Source: Phycisphaerales bacterium (lineage in GTDB: Bacteria > Planctomycetota > Phycisphaerae > UBA1845 > Fen-1342). Taken from it: a DNA stretch of 64,000 bases. Position 1 is the stretch's first letter; each line of letters starts with the position of its first letter. A model generated the notes under the pieces. It worked only from the letters and a program-made list of their open reading frames with translations. It did not search any database and was not told the origin of the DNA. The DNA lies in the NCBI GenBank assembly GCA_016716475.1, contig JADJWG010000001.1:1736001-1800000 (forward strand), written 5' to 3'. Below are positions 54,879 to 63,848 of the stretch, in pieces. The translations under genes were made by a program, and so were the position numbers.

Positions 54879-57800
54879 ATGAGCGATCCTGGCAGCGGTG
54901 CCCAGTTCCGTTCTGCGCCACCATCCCCCGAGCAGGCGGGCGGCGGAGATCTTCAGCCGGGCCTTTCCAGGCGGCAGTTTCTTTCCCAACTTGCGGCCGC
55001 GGGGGTCAGTTTCAGCGTGCTGGGGCGGTTGGCGGCCGCCCGAACGCAGATGCTCAACCCGCTGGTCGTTGACAATCCCCTGAGCGGCTATCCGAATCGT
55101 GATTGGGAAAAGGTCTACCGCAACCTGTTCCAATCCGATTCGAGCTTCACTTTTCTGTGTGCGCCCAACGACACGCACAATTGCCTGCTGAACGCGCACG
55201 TCAAGCATGGTGTGGTGACGCGGATCAGTCCGACGTTCGGGTTTCACAAGGCAACGGACCTGGAGGGCAACCGCGCGAGCCGTCGCTGGGAGCCACGCTG
55301 CTGCCAGAAAGGGCTGGCACTGGTGCGCCGGTTCTATGGTGACCGCCGCTGCAAGCGTCCGATGGTGCGCCGCGGTTTCAAGCAATGGATCGAGGACGGC
55401 ATGCCGCGCGACTTGACCACCGGCGAGGTGGACCGCGAGAAGTACCTGCGCCGGGGACCGGATGCGTGGGAAGCCGTGAGCTGGGAAGAGGCATTGGACC
55501 TGAGCGCGAAAGCTTTGACGGACATCGCCCGGACCTACAGCGGCGAGGAGGGACAAAAGCGGCTACAAGCCCAGGGCTACGACGAACTCATGGTTGCGGC
55601 GACGGCGGGTGCCGGTACGCAGACGCTGAAGTTCCGCGGTGGCATGCCGGCGCTGGGGGCCACGCGGATCATGGCCCATCATCGCACGGCGAACGCGCTG
55701 GCTCTGCTCGACAGCAAGCTGCGCGGCGTCGAGCCGGAACGGGCCCTGGGGGCGCGCAATTGGGACAGCTACACCTGGCACACCGATCTGCCGCCGGGAC
55801 ACCCGATGGTGACGGGCCAACAGACGCTCGAGTTCGACTTGTGCAACGTCGAGCACGCCAATGTCGTGCTCGTCTGGGGTATGAACTGGACCACCACCAA
55901 GATGCCCGATGCGCACTGGCTGTCCGAGGCCCGGATGAAGGGTACGAAGGTCGTGGTGATTGCCTGTGAATACAGTGCCACGATGAACAAGGCGGACACC
56001 GCTCTGATTGTGCGCCCCGGTACGACGCCGGCTCTGGCACTGGGGCTGGCGCACGTGATTCTCGCGGAGAAGCTCTACGACGAACGTTATGTCAAGAGCC
56101 GCACCGACCTACCGTTGCTGGTGCGCCTGGATACCGGCAAGCTGCTGCGGGCCGCGGAGGTGTTCCCCGACTACCAGCAGGCAGAGTTGAAGAACAACCT
56201 CTTACAGGTGCGCGCTGGCGAGTCCGGACCGCCGACAATCCGGCAGCCCGGCCCGGTCGTGGGCGCCGCCCGACGCACGGAATGGGGTGACCACGTGATG
56301 TGGGATCCGCGCGAGGCCGGCTGCCCGGTGGCGGTGAATCGAGATCAGGTCGGCGGCCACTTCGATGCGCTCGATTTCGATCCGCTGCTGGAGGGTACGG
56401 TGACGGTGAAGCTCCGCGACGGCGCGGAAGTGGAATGCCGCACAGTCTTCAGCGTGACACGTGACGTGATCGACGCCAGCTACACTCCCGAGCAGGTTGA
56501 GCAGTTGACCTGGGCGCCGGCGGATGCGCTCCGCGCACTCGCCCGGCTGGTGGCTGCGAATCCTGAGAAGACTCTCTTTGCGCTGGGCATGGGGCCGAAC
56601 CAATTCTTTAACAGCGACCTGAAGGACCGGGCCGTGTTCCTGGTCGCAGCGCTCACGCGCAACGTGGGTTATATCGGCGGTAACGTCGGCTCATATGCCG
56701 GCAACTATCGCACCGCGTTTTTCAGCGGGATGCCGCAGTACATCGCCGAAGATCCCTTCGACATCGAGACCGAGCCCGGCAAGCCGGTGCGCGTGCGGAC
56801 CTGTTATCGGGGTGAATCGGCCCATTATTTCAATGCCGGCGACCGCATCCTGCGGATGGGCAAGCACGCTTTGACCGGCAAATCCCACCTGCCCACTCCG
56901 ACCAAGGCGATTCTGGTTTCGAATTCCAACTCGCTGATGGGCACCGCCAAGGGCCACTATGACAACGTGGTCAATGGTTACCCGCGGGTGGAGTTCATCG
57001 CCGTCAGCGAGTGGTGGTGGACGGCAAGCTGCGAGTACGCTGACGTCGTCTTCCCGGTCGATTCCTGGGCGGAGTTCAAGTATCCCGACCTGACGATCAG
57101 CGTCACCAACCCATTTGTCTACATCTTTCCGGCCACCCCGCTACCGCGCATCCACGACACCCGCAGCGACCTCGAAGTGATGGCCGGTCTGTGCGAAGCA
57201 CTCGGACGGCTCAATGAAGAGCCGCGTTTCGCCGACATGTGGAAGTTCGTCAAGCAAGGTCAGGCCCGGCCCTACCTCCAGCGCATCATGGACGCGTCCA
57301 ACGCGCTCCGCGGCTACCGGATCGAGGATCTTGAGCGCCAGGCGGCCCAAGGCATCCCGGCCATGATTCAGACGCGGACCTACCCCAAGTACGGCGGCTG
57401 GGAGCAGGCCCACGAGGACAAGCCCTGGTACACGAAGACCGGCCGGCTCGAGTTCTATCGTGAGGAAGACGAGTTTCTCGACAGTGGCGAAAACCTCGTC
57501 CTGCACCGTGAACCGATCGACTCGACCTTCTACGAGCCCAACGTCATCGTGGCCGCACCGCACCCGCTGCTGCGGCCGAAGCGGCCGGAAGACTACGGAG
57601 TACCCGCGGCGCAGATGGATGCCGACACACGGCAGGCGCGGCACGTGGTGCGCACGGTCGAGGAGCTGTTGAAGACCAGGCACCCACTGGACAAGTTCGG
57701 CTACAACCTGATCTTCCACACGCCGAAGTACCGCCACGGGTCACACAGTACACCGGTAGACACGGACATCGTGGCGGTGTGGTTCGGACCGTTCGGGGAC

Positions 57801-58418
57801 ATGCACCGCCACGACAAGCGCACGCCATTTGTATCCGAGTTGTACGTCGATATTCATCCGCTGGATGCCAGGGCCGTGGGCGTCGAGGACGGCGACTACG
57901 TGTGGATCGACGCCGACCCTGCCGACCGACCTTTTCGCGGTTGGCAGCAGAAGCCGGATTGGTACAAAGTCGCACGGCTCCTGGCGCGGGCCCGGTACTA
58001 TCCCGGCACGCCGCGCGGCGTGACACGCATGTGGCACAACGCCTACGCAGCAACCTGGGGTTCGGTGCGCGGCGCCGAGGCCAACCCCACCGGCCTCGCC
58101 AAGAACCCCGATACGAACTACCAGGCCCTGCTGCGCAGCGGCAGCCAGCAATCGTGCACGCGGGCCTGGCTCAAGCCCACCTGGATGACCGATTCGCTGA
58201 CCGTGAAGGGTGTTTTCGGGCAGGCCGTCACGCAGGGGTTCGTCCCGGATGTGCACTGTCCGGTCGGTGCGCCGCGCGAAGCGCTGGTCAAGGTCACGCG
58301 CGCCGAGCCCGGTGGAATCGACGGCAAAGGTTTGTGGCGTCCGGCCGCCCTCGGCCTGCGGCCGACCTACGAGACCGACACGCTCAAAAAGTATTTCGCG
58401 GGCGGATTCGTGGCCTAG
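54879..58418 (+). CDS. Tat-exported molybdopterin oxidoreductase alpha subunit, NxrA/pNarG-like
   Basis: 1179 residues of the type II DMSO reductase family. The Tat signal is LSRRQFLSQLAAAGVSFSVL (about 29-48). The cluster-binding segment is CAPNDTHNCLLNAHVKHGVV (94-113) with a later Cys near 141. The active-site segment is YTWHTDLPPGHPMVTGQQT (about 298-316), in which Asp303 is the likely molybdenum ligand. From my knowledge of the family, these segments resemble NxrA of Nitrospira and anammox bacteria and archaeal periplasmic nitrate reductases. The enzyme would oxidise nitrite or reduce nitrate or a similar oxyanion in the periplasm; direction and substrate cannot be read from sequence. 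AAGGAAGG precedes the ATG. First gene of a four-gene operon. Confidence 0.9.
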   Translation: MSDPGSGAQFRSAPPSPEQAGGGDLQPGLSRRQFLSQLAAAGVSFSVLGRLAAARTQMLNPLVVDNPLSGYPNRDWEKVYRNLFQSDSSFTFLCAPNDTHNCLLNAHVKHGVVTRISPTFGFHKATDLEGNRASRRWEPRCCQKGLALVRRFYGDRRCKRPMVRRGFKQWIEDGMPRDLTTGEVDREKYLRRGPDAWEAVSWEEALDLSAKALTDIARTYSGEEGQKRLQAQGYDELMVAATAGAGTQTLKFRGGMPALGATRIMAHHRTANALALLDSKLRGVEPERALGARNWDSYTWHTDLPPGHPMVTGQQTLEFDLCNVEHANVVLVWGMNWTTTKMPDAHWLSEARMKGTKVVVIACEYSATMNKADTALIVRPGTTPALALGLAHVILAEKLYDERYVKSRTDLPLLVRLDTGKLLRAAEVFPDYQQAELKNNLLQVRAGESGPPTIRQPGPVVGAARRTEWGDHVMWDPREAGCPVAVNRDQVGGHFDALDFDPLLEGTVTVKLRDGAEVECRTVFSVTRDVIDASYTPEQVEQLTWAPADALRALARLVAANPEKTLFALGMGPNQFFNSDLKDRAVFLVAALTRNVGYIGGNVGSYAGNYRTAFFSGMPQYIAEDPFDIETEPGKPVRVRTCYRGESAHYFNAGDRILRMGKHALTGKSHLPTPTKAILVSNSNSLMGTAKGHYDNVVNGYPRVEFIAVSEWWWTASCEYADVVFPVDSWAEFKYPDLTISVTNPFVYIFPATPLPRIHDTRSDLEVMAGLCEALGRLNEEPRFADMWKFVKQGQARPYLQRIMDASNALRGYRIEDLERQAAQGIPAMIQTRTYPKYGGWEQAHEDKPWYTKTGRLEFYREEDEFLDSGENLVLHREPIDSTFYEPNVIVAAPHPLLRPKRPEDYGVPAAQMDADTRQARHVVRTVEELLKTRHPLDKFGYNLIFHTPKYRHGSHSTPVDTDIVAVWFGPFGDMHRHDKRTPFVSELYVDIHPLDARAVGVEDGDYVWIDADPADRPFRGWQQKPDWYKVARLLARARYYPGTPRGVTRMWHNAYAATWGSVRGAEANPTGLAKNPDTNYQALLRSGSQQSCTRAWLKPTWMTDSLTVKGVFGQAVTQGFVPDVHCPVGAPREALVKVTRAEPGGIDGKGLWRPAALGLRPTYETDTLKKYFAGGFVA

Positions 58419-58501
58419 CCGCCGGCGCCCGAGAGAGCGTCGGTGTGCCGACGCAGACTACGGAGAGACGACCGCAACCTCAACCGCGCGAGAACCAAGC
58501 G

Positions 58502-59630
58502 ATGGCCAAGCAGAGCAACTGGCAACTCGGTCGTGAGATGGATTACCCCTACGCCGCCCCGCCGCCTAAACGGCAGGTGGCGTATATCTTCGATACCAAC
58601 AAGTGCATCGCCTGCCAGACGTGCACGGTGGCCTGCAAGACCTGCTGGACCAGCGGCAAGGGGGAGGAGCAGACGTTCTGGAACAATGTTGAGACCAAGC
58701 CTTGGGGGGGCTACCCGGTCGGCTGGGATGTCAAGCTGCTTGAGCGTGCCGAGCCCGCGAAGTGGGAGGACGGGAAGAAGCTCGGCAGTCGCACGATCTT
58801 TGAGGGCCAGCCCAACGGCACACCACTCGGTTACGCCCCGCGGCCGGAAGACTACGCTTCCCCCAATCTCGGGGAGGATGAAGTCGCGGGCATGGCCGAC
58901 CGTGGTCAGCACTTCGAAGGCGTCCATCCGATGTGGATGTTTTACCTCGCGCGCATCTGCAACCACTGCACGCTGCCGGGCTTGTGCGGCGGCCTGTCCG
59001 CGCAAGGCGATCTACAAGCGTGCCGAAGACGGAATTGTCCTCGTCGACCAGGAGCGCTGTCGCGGCTACCAGGAGTGCGTGCAGGCCTGCCCTTACAAGA
59101 AGGTCTTCTTCAACGCCATCAGCCGGTCAAGTTCCAAGTGCATCGGCTGTTACCCGCGGGTGGAACAGGGTGAAGTGGCACTCTGCGTTGAATCATGCAT
59201 TGGCAAGATCCGCATGCACGGCTTCCTCACCACGCAGGGACCGCCGCGGGAAGACAATCCGCTCGACTACATCGTGAAAATCCGGCAACTGGCGCTGCCG
59301 AGCTATCCGCAGTTCGGTACGGCTCCCAATGTGTACTACATCCCGCCGGTTCACGTTCCGGACGCGTTTCTTGAGCAACTGCTGGGCCCTGGCGTGGCGG
59401 CCGCCAAGGAAATCTACCGGCACCTGAAGGACGACCGGAACCTGCTCGGCGCGCTGCTGCTGTTCGGTGCCAGCCCCCGCATCATCACGCGTTTCGAAGT
59501 GCAGGGCGCTGAGGCCGTCGGTTGGGATGACACCGGGTCCGAAGTCGCCCGTGTTCCGTTCACCGAGCCATGCTACGAGCGCCCGCACCATGACGAGCGC
59601 TTCGACGTGTACCGCCATAACACCGCGTAA
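58502..59630 (+). CDS. Four-cluster Fe-S electron-transfer beta subunit, NxrB/NarH-like, with one frameshift
   Basis: It carries electrons from the molybdenum subunit through four Fe-S clusters. The start MAKQSNWQLGREMDYPY, then DTNKCIACQTCTVACKTCW and TFWNNVETKPWGGYP closely follow NxrB. The frame reads CNHCTLPGLCGG... at about 58980, but the other frame continues AAACPRKAIYKRAEDGIVLV and ERCRGYQECVQACPYKKVFF to a stop at 59628-59630. Removing one T at 58982-58983 restores CNHCTLPGCAAACPRKAIYK, matching the family, so the gene is otherwise intact (about 375 residues). Further clusters: CIGCYPRVEQ and CVESCIGKIRM. It has no signal peptide of its own and is presumably co-exported with alpha. 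Confidence 0.88.
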
Positions 59631-59676
59631 TGCGAACCGCGCGGCCCGCCGGGCTGGGCGGGCGATGAGGCAGACC

Positions 59677-60711
59677 ATGGAAATACGCCCGCATAGCACG
59701 CAACTGTTTGGCACCCTGCTGGTTGTCATTTTCGTCACGGTGGCAGCGATGGTGGCGGCGGTTTTCATCGCCGGTCAGCGCCCGGTCGTCGTGGTCCTGC
59801 CTGGAACGCCAAACGAATCTCCGCCCCCGGTGCTCGCCGCAACCCCGGGGCCTACAGCCGTCGCCTCGCCGGTGGGCGCCACTCCGCCGGGACCGGACAG
59901 CGTCGCCGCCCCAGAGCCGCCGACGATCCGCGTGTCGCGCCTGCCCGCCGCCCCCGGCATCGGCAACCCGTTCGATCCGGCCTGGGACCGTGTGCCAACG
60001 GTAGAGTTGCCACTGCAGCCGCAGCAGACCGCTCCGCCGATGCTTGCCACCGCCACGATCGCAACCGTGCGTGTGCAGGCGGCGCGGGATGATCGTAGGA
60101 TTGTCTGGCGGCTGTCCTGGGGGCAAGAGGAGCCCGCACGAGAAGTCGATGTAAGCACCTTCTCCGACGCCATTGCAGTTCAGTTCCCGATGGTCGATGG
60201 CGCCCCCTTCACCATGGGCGGGCCGGGTATGCCGGTGCGTGTGCTCTACTGGCGGGCGCTCTGGCAACAGGATCTCGATGCGGGCTTTCAGGACGTCTAC
60301 AGCCGGCACCCCAACACGTGGAACGACTTGTACTGGTTTGCGGAGGGACCGCCACCGCACCATTTCCCGGCGGCATTCGGCGACGAGCGCGCCCGCGACT
60401 GGCTGGTGGCGTACCGCGCAGGCAACCCGATGGCGGATTTCGAACGCGACCACCCGGTCGAAGAATTGGTCGCGGAGGGCTTCGGCTCGCTCACGCATGT
60501 ACACGACACGCCCAGCCAAGCCCGCGGGGCATGGCAAGCAGGTCGCTGGACGGTCGTGATTGACCGACCGTTCGATCCGACCGATCCGCTGATTGAGCGG
60601 CTTGGTGCAAGCAGCGCGGCCGTGTCCCTGGCTGTCTGGGACGGGGGTCACGGTAACACGGGTGGCCGCAAGCACTGGTGCAACTGGGTCCCCCTGCGGA
60701 TTGAACCATGA
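59677..60711 (+). CDS. Heme-b type gamma subunit of molybdoenzyme (ethylbenzene dehydrogenase gamma-like)
   Basis: 344 residues. An N-terminal membrane anchor or signal (TLLVVIFVTVAAMVAAVFIA) is followed by a Pro/Ala/Gly-rich linker of about 60 residues and a beta-rich domain. WDRVPTVELPLQ opens the family pattern, with VRVQAARDDRRIVWRLSWG and then AVQFPMVDGAPFTMGGPGMP. The later YWRALWQQDLD and VDGAPFTMG...M region hold possible Met/Lys/His heme ligands. Such subunits bind heme b and pass electrons to or from cytochrome c. ATGAGG precedes the ATG at 59677. Its stop overlaps the chaperone start (ATGA). Confidence 0.75.
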   Translation: MEIRPHSTQLFGTLLVVIFVTVAAMVAAVFIAGQRPVVVVLPGTPNESPPPVLAATPGPTAVASPVGATPPGPDSVAAPEPPTIRVSRLPAAPGIGNPFDPAWDRVPTVELPLQPQQTAPPMLATATIATVRVQAARDDRRIVWRLSWGQEEPAREVDVSTFSDAIAVQFPMVDGAPFTMGGPGMPVRVLYWRALWQQDLDAGFQDVYSRHPNTWNDLYWFAEGPPPHHFPAAFGDERARDWLVAYRAGNPMADFERDHPVEELVAEGFGSLTHVHDTPSQARGAWQAGRWTVVIDRPFDPTDPLIERLGASSAAVSLAVWDGGHGNTGGRKHWCNWVPLRIEP

Positions 60712-61442
60712 ACACAAACGACGCCAATCAGACTCTGCTTGCGCAGTCCGATCTTCTCCTCCTCCTGGCAGACGCGTTCCGTATGCCACCTCTAGCACAT
60801 GAACGTCTGGGGGAGGTCGCCCGCGAGGATGTGGCCGACCTTGTACGTCTCGCCTTTCCGGCGCACGCAGCCGTACTCGCCGGGGAATTCGATGCGCTGC
60901 TGGTTTTAGGGCGTGAACTACCCGTGGAGACCGCCACCGCCGAGTTTCACCGGCTCTTCGAAGGCGGCATGCCCTGTCCACTCAACGAGACGGCCTATAT
61001 CCGGCGTGACAAAGGTGCGCTCCTCGGGGATGTCTGCGGCTTCTACCGGGCATTCGGCTGGCAACCCGCCGCCGGGACGGCCGAAAAGCCGGATCATCTC
61101 GTGTGCGAGCTGGAATTCGTCGCGTTATTGCTGGTGATGCGCGCCTCCGCCGCACAGGACGGGCGGAACGAGGCCTGGGAGATCACGTGCGCCGCGCTCG
61201 AGCGTTTCGCCGATGCCCACCTCGGTGATTGGGCGCCAGCGGTAGGCGCGCGGCTGCGCAACGGCACCGCGGTTGCATACTTCCAGCAGCTCGGCGCCGT
61301 GCTCGCCAGTGTATGGGAGGCGCTCACCACCGTGCACCACTGGAAAGTGGTTAGGACTGCGATGTCACTGCCGATCCTCGAGCCCGAATCTCCGTATGAG
61401 TGCGTTGTGTCAAGCGGCGGGGACTACTCCGCCGCAGATTGA
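60708..61442 (+). CDS. TorD/NarJ-family molybdoenzyme maturation chaperone
   Basis: 244 residues, all-helical. It has the TorD-type pattern LLLLLADAFRMPP, then FHRLFEGGMPCPLNETAYIR (about 81-100), GFYRAFGWQP and PDHLVCELEFVALLL. It would bind the twin-arginine leader or apo-catalytic subunit and keep it in the cytoplasm until cofactor and clusters are inserted. It overlaps the gamma gene by four bases at its start and the convergent mobA gene by 19 bases at its end. Confidence 0.88.
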   Translation: MNTNDANQTLLAQSDLLLLLADAFRMPPLAHERLGEVAREDVADLVRLAFPAHAAVLAGEFDALLVLGRELPVETATAEFHRLFEGGMPCPLNETAYIRRDKGALLGDVCGFYRAFGWQPAAGTAEKPDHLVCELEFVALLLVMRASAAQDGRNEAWEITCAALERFADAHLGDWAPAVGARLRNGTAVAYFQQLGAVLASVWEALTTVHHWKVVRTAMSLPILEPESPYECVVSSGGDYSAAD

Positions 61443-62080
61443 CGACCACGCTGCCCCGCTCCGTGCATGCGCTGCGTATCGATCGCGAGTGCCAGTTCAG
61501 GTGGTGTGTTGACGTGTGCCAGTGGCGGCCAGTCGCTCGGTACCGGCACACGCACGGCGTTCACCGTGTCGAGCAACGCATGCAGCGCTCCACCGGATGC
61601 GGATTGCAGACGCTTCTCCACCACCTCCAGCAGGGGCGCCCTGTAGATCCCCGGCAGCGGCTCCCAGTGTGCACCGCCGAATGCTGCGGCGACGGTGTCA
61701 CCGTGCAACGCAGCCCGGAGTGCTTCGATCCACGCCGCGCGCAGTACGACGAAATCGCACGAGACCAGCACGAGTGCTGCGTTGGCAGCGCCGCCTGTTT
61801 GTGACGACCTGACCCCGGCGCGCGCCGCAAGGTCGGCGAGTGCCGCGTGCAGGCCGCCGAGGGGGCCACGTCCCGGGTAGCCATCCACGATGGTACGAAA
61901 ACCCAGATCCGCGTATTTGCCGGGCGTGTCCGCCACGACGGTCGGCTCAGGTGTAACAGGCCGCAGCGCTGCGGCCACGTGCACCAGCAACGGCACGCCA
62001 GCGACGAGTGCGCGCGCCTTGTCGCTCCCGAACCGCCTGCTCCGTCCGCCGGCCAGGATGTACACGGGCAGCTCGGTCAT
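61424..62080 (-). CDS. mobA: Molybdenum cofactor guanylyltransferase
   Basis: 218 residues. It converts molybdenum cofactor to the guanine dinucleotide form used by DMSO reductase-family enzymes such as the one convergent with it. The nucleotidyltransferase signature ILAGGRSRRFGSDKA is at about residues 8-22, followed by VVADTPGKYADLGFRTIVDG, PGRGPLGGLHAAL and VLVSCDFVVL in place of the usual CDMP. The Asp is kept. The C-terminal end is polar. The ATG overlaps the transporter stop (ATGA). Confidence 0.9.
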   Translation of the reverse strand: MTELPVYILAGGRSRRFGSDKARALVAGVPLLVHVAAALRPVTPEPTVVADTPGKYADLGFRTIVDGYPGRGPLGGLHAALADLAARAGVRSSQTGGAANAALVLVSCDFVVLRAAWIEALRAALHGDTVAAAFGGAHWEPLPGIYRAPLLEVVEKRLQSASGGALHALLDTVNAVRVPVPSDWPPLAHVNTPPELALAIDTQRMHGAGQRGRQSAAE

Positions 62081-63306
62081 GCTGCACGTCCCGGCAGCGT
62101 TTCCTGCGCCGCAGCTACACCCATAGGGTCTTGTAGGTAGTACATCGCACAACCGATCAGCATCCCGATCACGTATCCTTGGGGCAGTGTCCACGCGATC
62201 ATTCCCACGATCAGGGCGATGGTCAGCTCGCGTGGAGGACCGACCGCCGTATCCCGCAGTAGCGCGATCAGCACAACGGCTTCGAAGAGCAGTACGACGC
62301 CGAGAATCGGTAGCGGAAATACCTGGACGACCTGTGCAAAAACCCCGCTGAAAAACAGTCCGATCACGACGTAGAGCAGACCGTAGAGCACCACGGAGCC
62401 GCCGGTGCGGCCGCCGAAGGCGTAGTGCCCGACCAGTCCCCCGCAGCCGTGACAGACCGGAATGCCACCCAGCCATGGGCAGAGCAGGTTCGCCACGCCG
62501 TAGGTTGTTCCGATCTGGCGAACGTCCAGGCGCCGTTCCGGGAACAAATCGCGTACCGACTGCTGTGTGGCTACGACCGAATTCGACAGCGAGAGTGGCA
62601 GTTGCGGCAGTGCAAGCACCAGCAGTCCCGTCCAGATCTGCGCCCAAGTGGGGGTATAAAAATTCGGCAGTGCTACCCCCACCCCCTGCGCCACGCCTTG
62701 CAGGTCCACGTGGAAGATGACAGCATAAACGATGCCAGCGCCGATCACGAAGAGCGCCGGTGGATACCGGCGGTTGCCCCACAGGACGACGGTGGCCGCA
62801 AATGCGAACCCCGCAAGGGCATAGCCCTGCCAACCCATCGCGGGAACGTAGTTGCGCAGGGCGAGACCCGCGAGCGACAACCCCAGTCCCAGTTGCGCGC
62901 CACGCACGACACAGCGCGGAATCACGCGCGCCAGCCAGCTCAGCATCCCCGTCACGGTCAGGACCAGCATCAGCGCACCGATCGCCAGACCCGCACCGTA
63001 GAGCACTCCGCCGTCAAGTTGCTGCGTGATGACCAGTACGGCCATCGCCTTGAGCGGTTGCATGGGCATCGGCAAGCCATACACCACTCCGGTCACGATC
63101 TGCATGAACCCGAAGACGATGAAAACACTGGCGCTGTCCAGTCCCGCGGCGAGGATGATGCCGATGATCAGCGGTAGATCGGTCCCAATGTCGCCGAAGC
63201 TGCCTGCCAACTCGTTGCGATCGAATCGCACCCAGGCGCGTTGTGGGCGTGCTTGGCGCGTGGCCGCCTGGGACCCGGTGTCAAGGTGGGGCTCAAACAG
63301 ATTCAT
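62077..63306 (-). CDS. MOT1-type molybdate (sulfate) transporter
   Basis: 409 residues with about eleven membrane segments, of the SulP-related MOT1 family. It has the opening ELAGSFGDIGTDLPLIIGII (about 32-51), YGLPMPMQPLKAMAV and a second signature LPQLPLSLSNSVVATQQSVRD with GGIPVCHGCGGLVGHYAFGG. The family imports molybdate at low concentration. Position inside a molybdenum cofactor operon supports molybdate rather than sulfate. It overlaps mog upstream and mobA downstream by four bases each. Confidence 0.88.
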   Translation of the reverse strand: MNLFEPHLDTGSQAATRQARPQRAWVRFDRNELAGSFGDIGTDLPLIIGIILAAGLDSASVFIVFGFMQIVTGVVYGLPMPMQPLKAMAVLVITQQLDGGVLYGAGLAIGALMLVLTVTGMLSWLARVIPRCVVRGAQLGLGLSLAGLALRNYVPAMGWQGYALAGFAFAATVVLWGNRRYPPALFVIGAGIVYAVIFHVDLQGVAQGVGVALPNFYTPTWAQIWTGLLVLALPQLPLSLSNSVVATQQSVRDLFPERRLDVRQIGTTYGVANLLCPWLGGIPVCHGCGGLVGHYAFGGRTGGSVVLYGLLYVVIGLFFSGVFAQVVQVFPLPILGVVLLFEAVVLIALLRDTAVGPPRELTIALIVGMIAWTLPQGYVIGMLIGCAMYYLQDPMGVAAAQETLPGRAA

Positions 63307-63848
63307 GCTCGGTGCTCGATTACTTTGCCCGTTTGAGCCAGTGCCTCCGGCCGGCCGTCATCCTGCACCTCGCCGCGCAGCGTCTCGATCGCGTGCGGCA
63401 GTACGTCAAGAAGCGCTTCGAGCATCTCCGTTGCACCGCGCTGTGAACCCGGCAGGTTGAGGACCAGCGAACCGGCAAGTGTGCCGGCTTCGCCGCGCGC
63501 CAGGAATGTGCGCGGTGTCTTTTCGTAACACCGCAGGCGCGCGAGCTCGAGCAAGCCGGGGTGCGGGCGTTCGAGTACGCCGCGCGTGGCTTCGGGTGTG
63601 ACGTCTCGCGGAGCAAGACCGGTGCCGCCGGTTGTCACGATCAGGTCCGGCCGGGGTGCCTGGTGCGCCCACGCCGTCAGTTGAGAGCGAATCAGTTTGA
63701 TTTCGTCGGGTACGCAAGCCCTGGCGGCGATTTCTGCACCTAGTGCGGCGCGCAGCAGTTCTGCGAGTGCGGGTCCGGAGGTGTCGCTTGTGACTCCGGC
63801 CGCGCAGCGGTCGCTCACCGTCAGGATGGCCGCACGGATCGGGGTCAT
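63303..63848 (-). CDS. mog: Molybdopterin adenylyltransferase (MogA/MoaB family)
   Basis: 181 residues. It adenylates molybdopterin before metal insertion. The start AAILTVSDRCAAGVTSDTSG, the nucleotide-binding TTGGTGLAPRDVTPEAT (about 71-87) and the NLPGSQRGATEMLEALLDVL segment are typical of the family. The ATG overlaps the moaC stop and the stop overlaps the transporter start. Confidence 0.92.
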   Translation of the reverse strand: MTPIRAAILTVSDRCAAGVTSDTSGPALAELLRAALGAEIAARACVPDEIKLIRSQLTAWAHQAPRPDLIVTTGGTGLAPRDVTPEATRGVLERPHPGLLELARLRCYEKTPRTFLARGEAGTLAGSLVLNLPGSQRGATEMLEALLDVLPHAIETLRGEVQDDGRPEALAQTGKVIEHRA

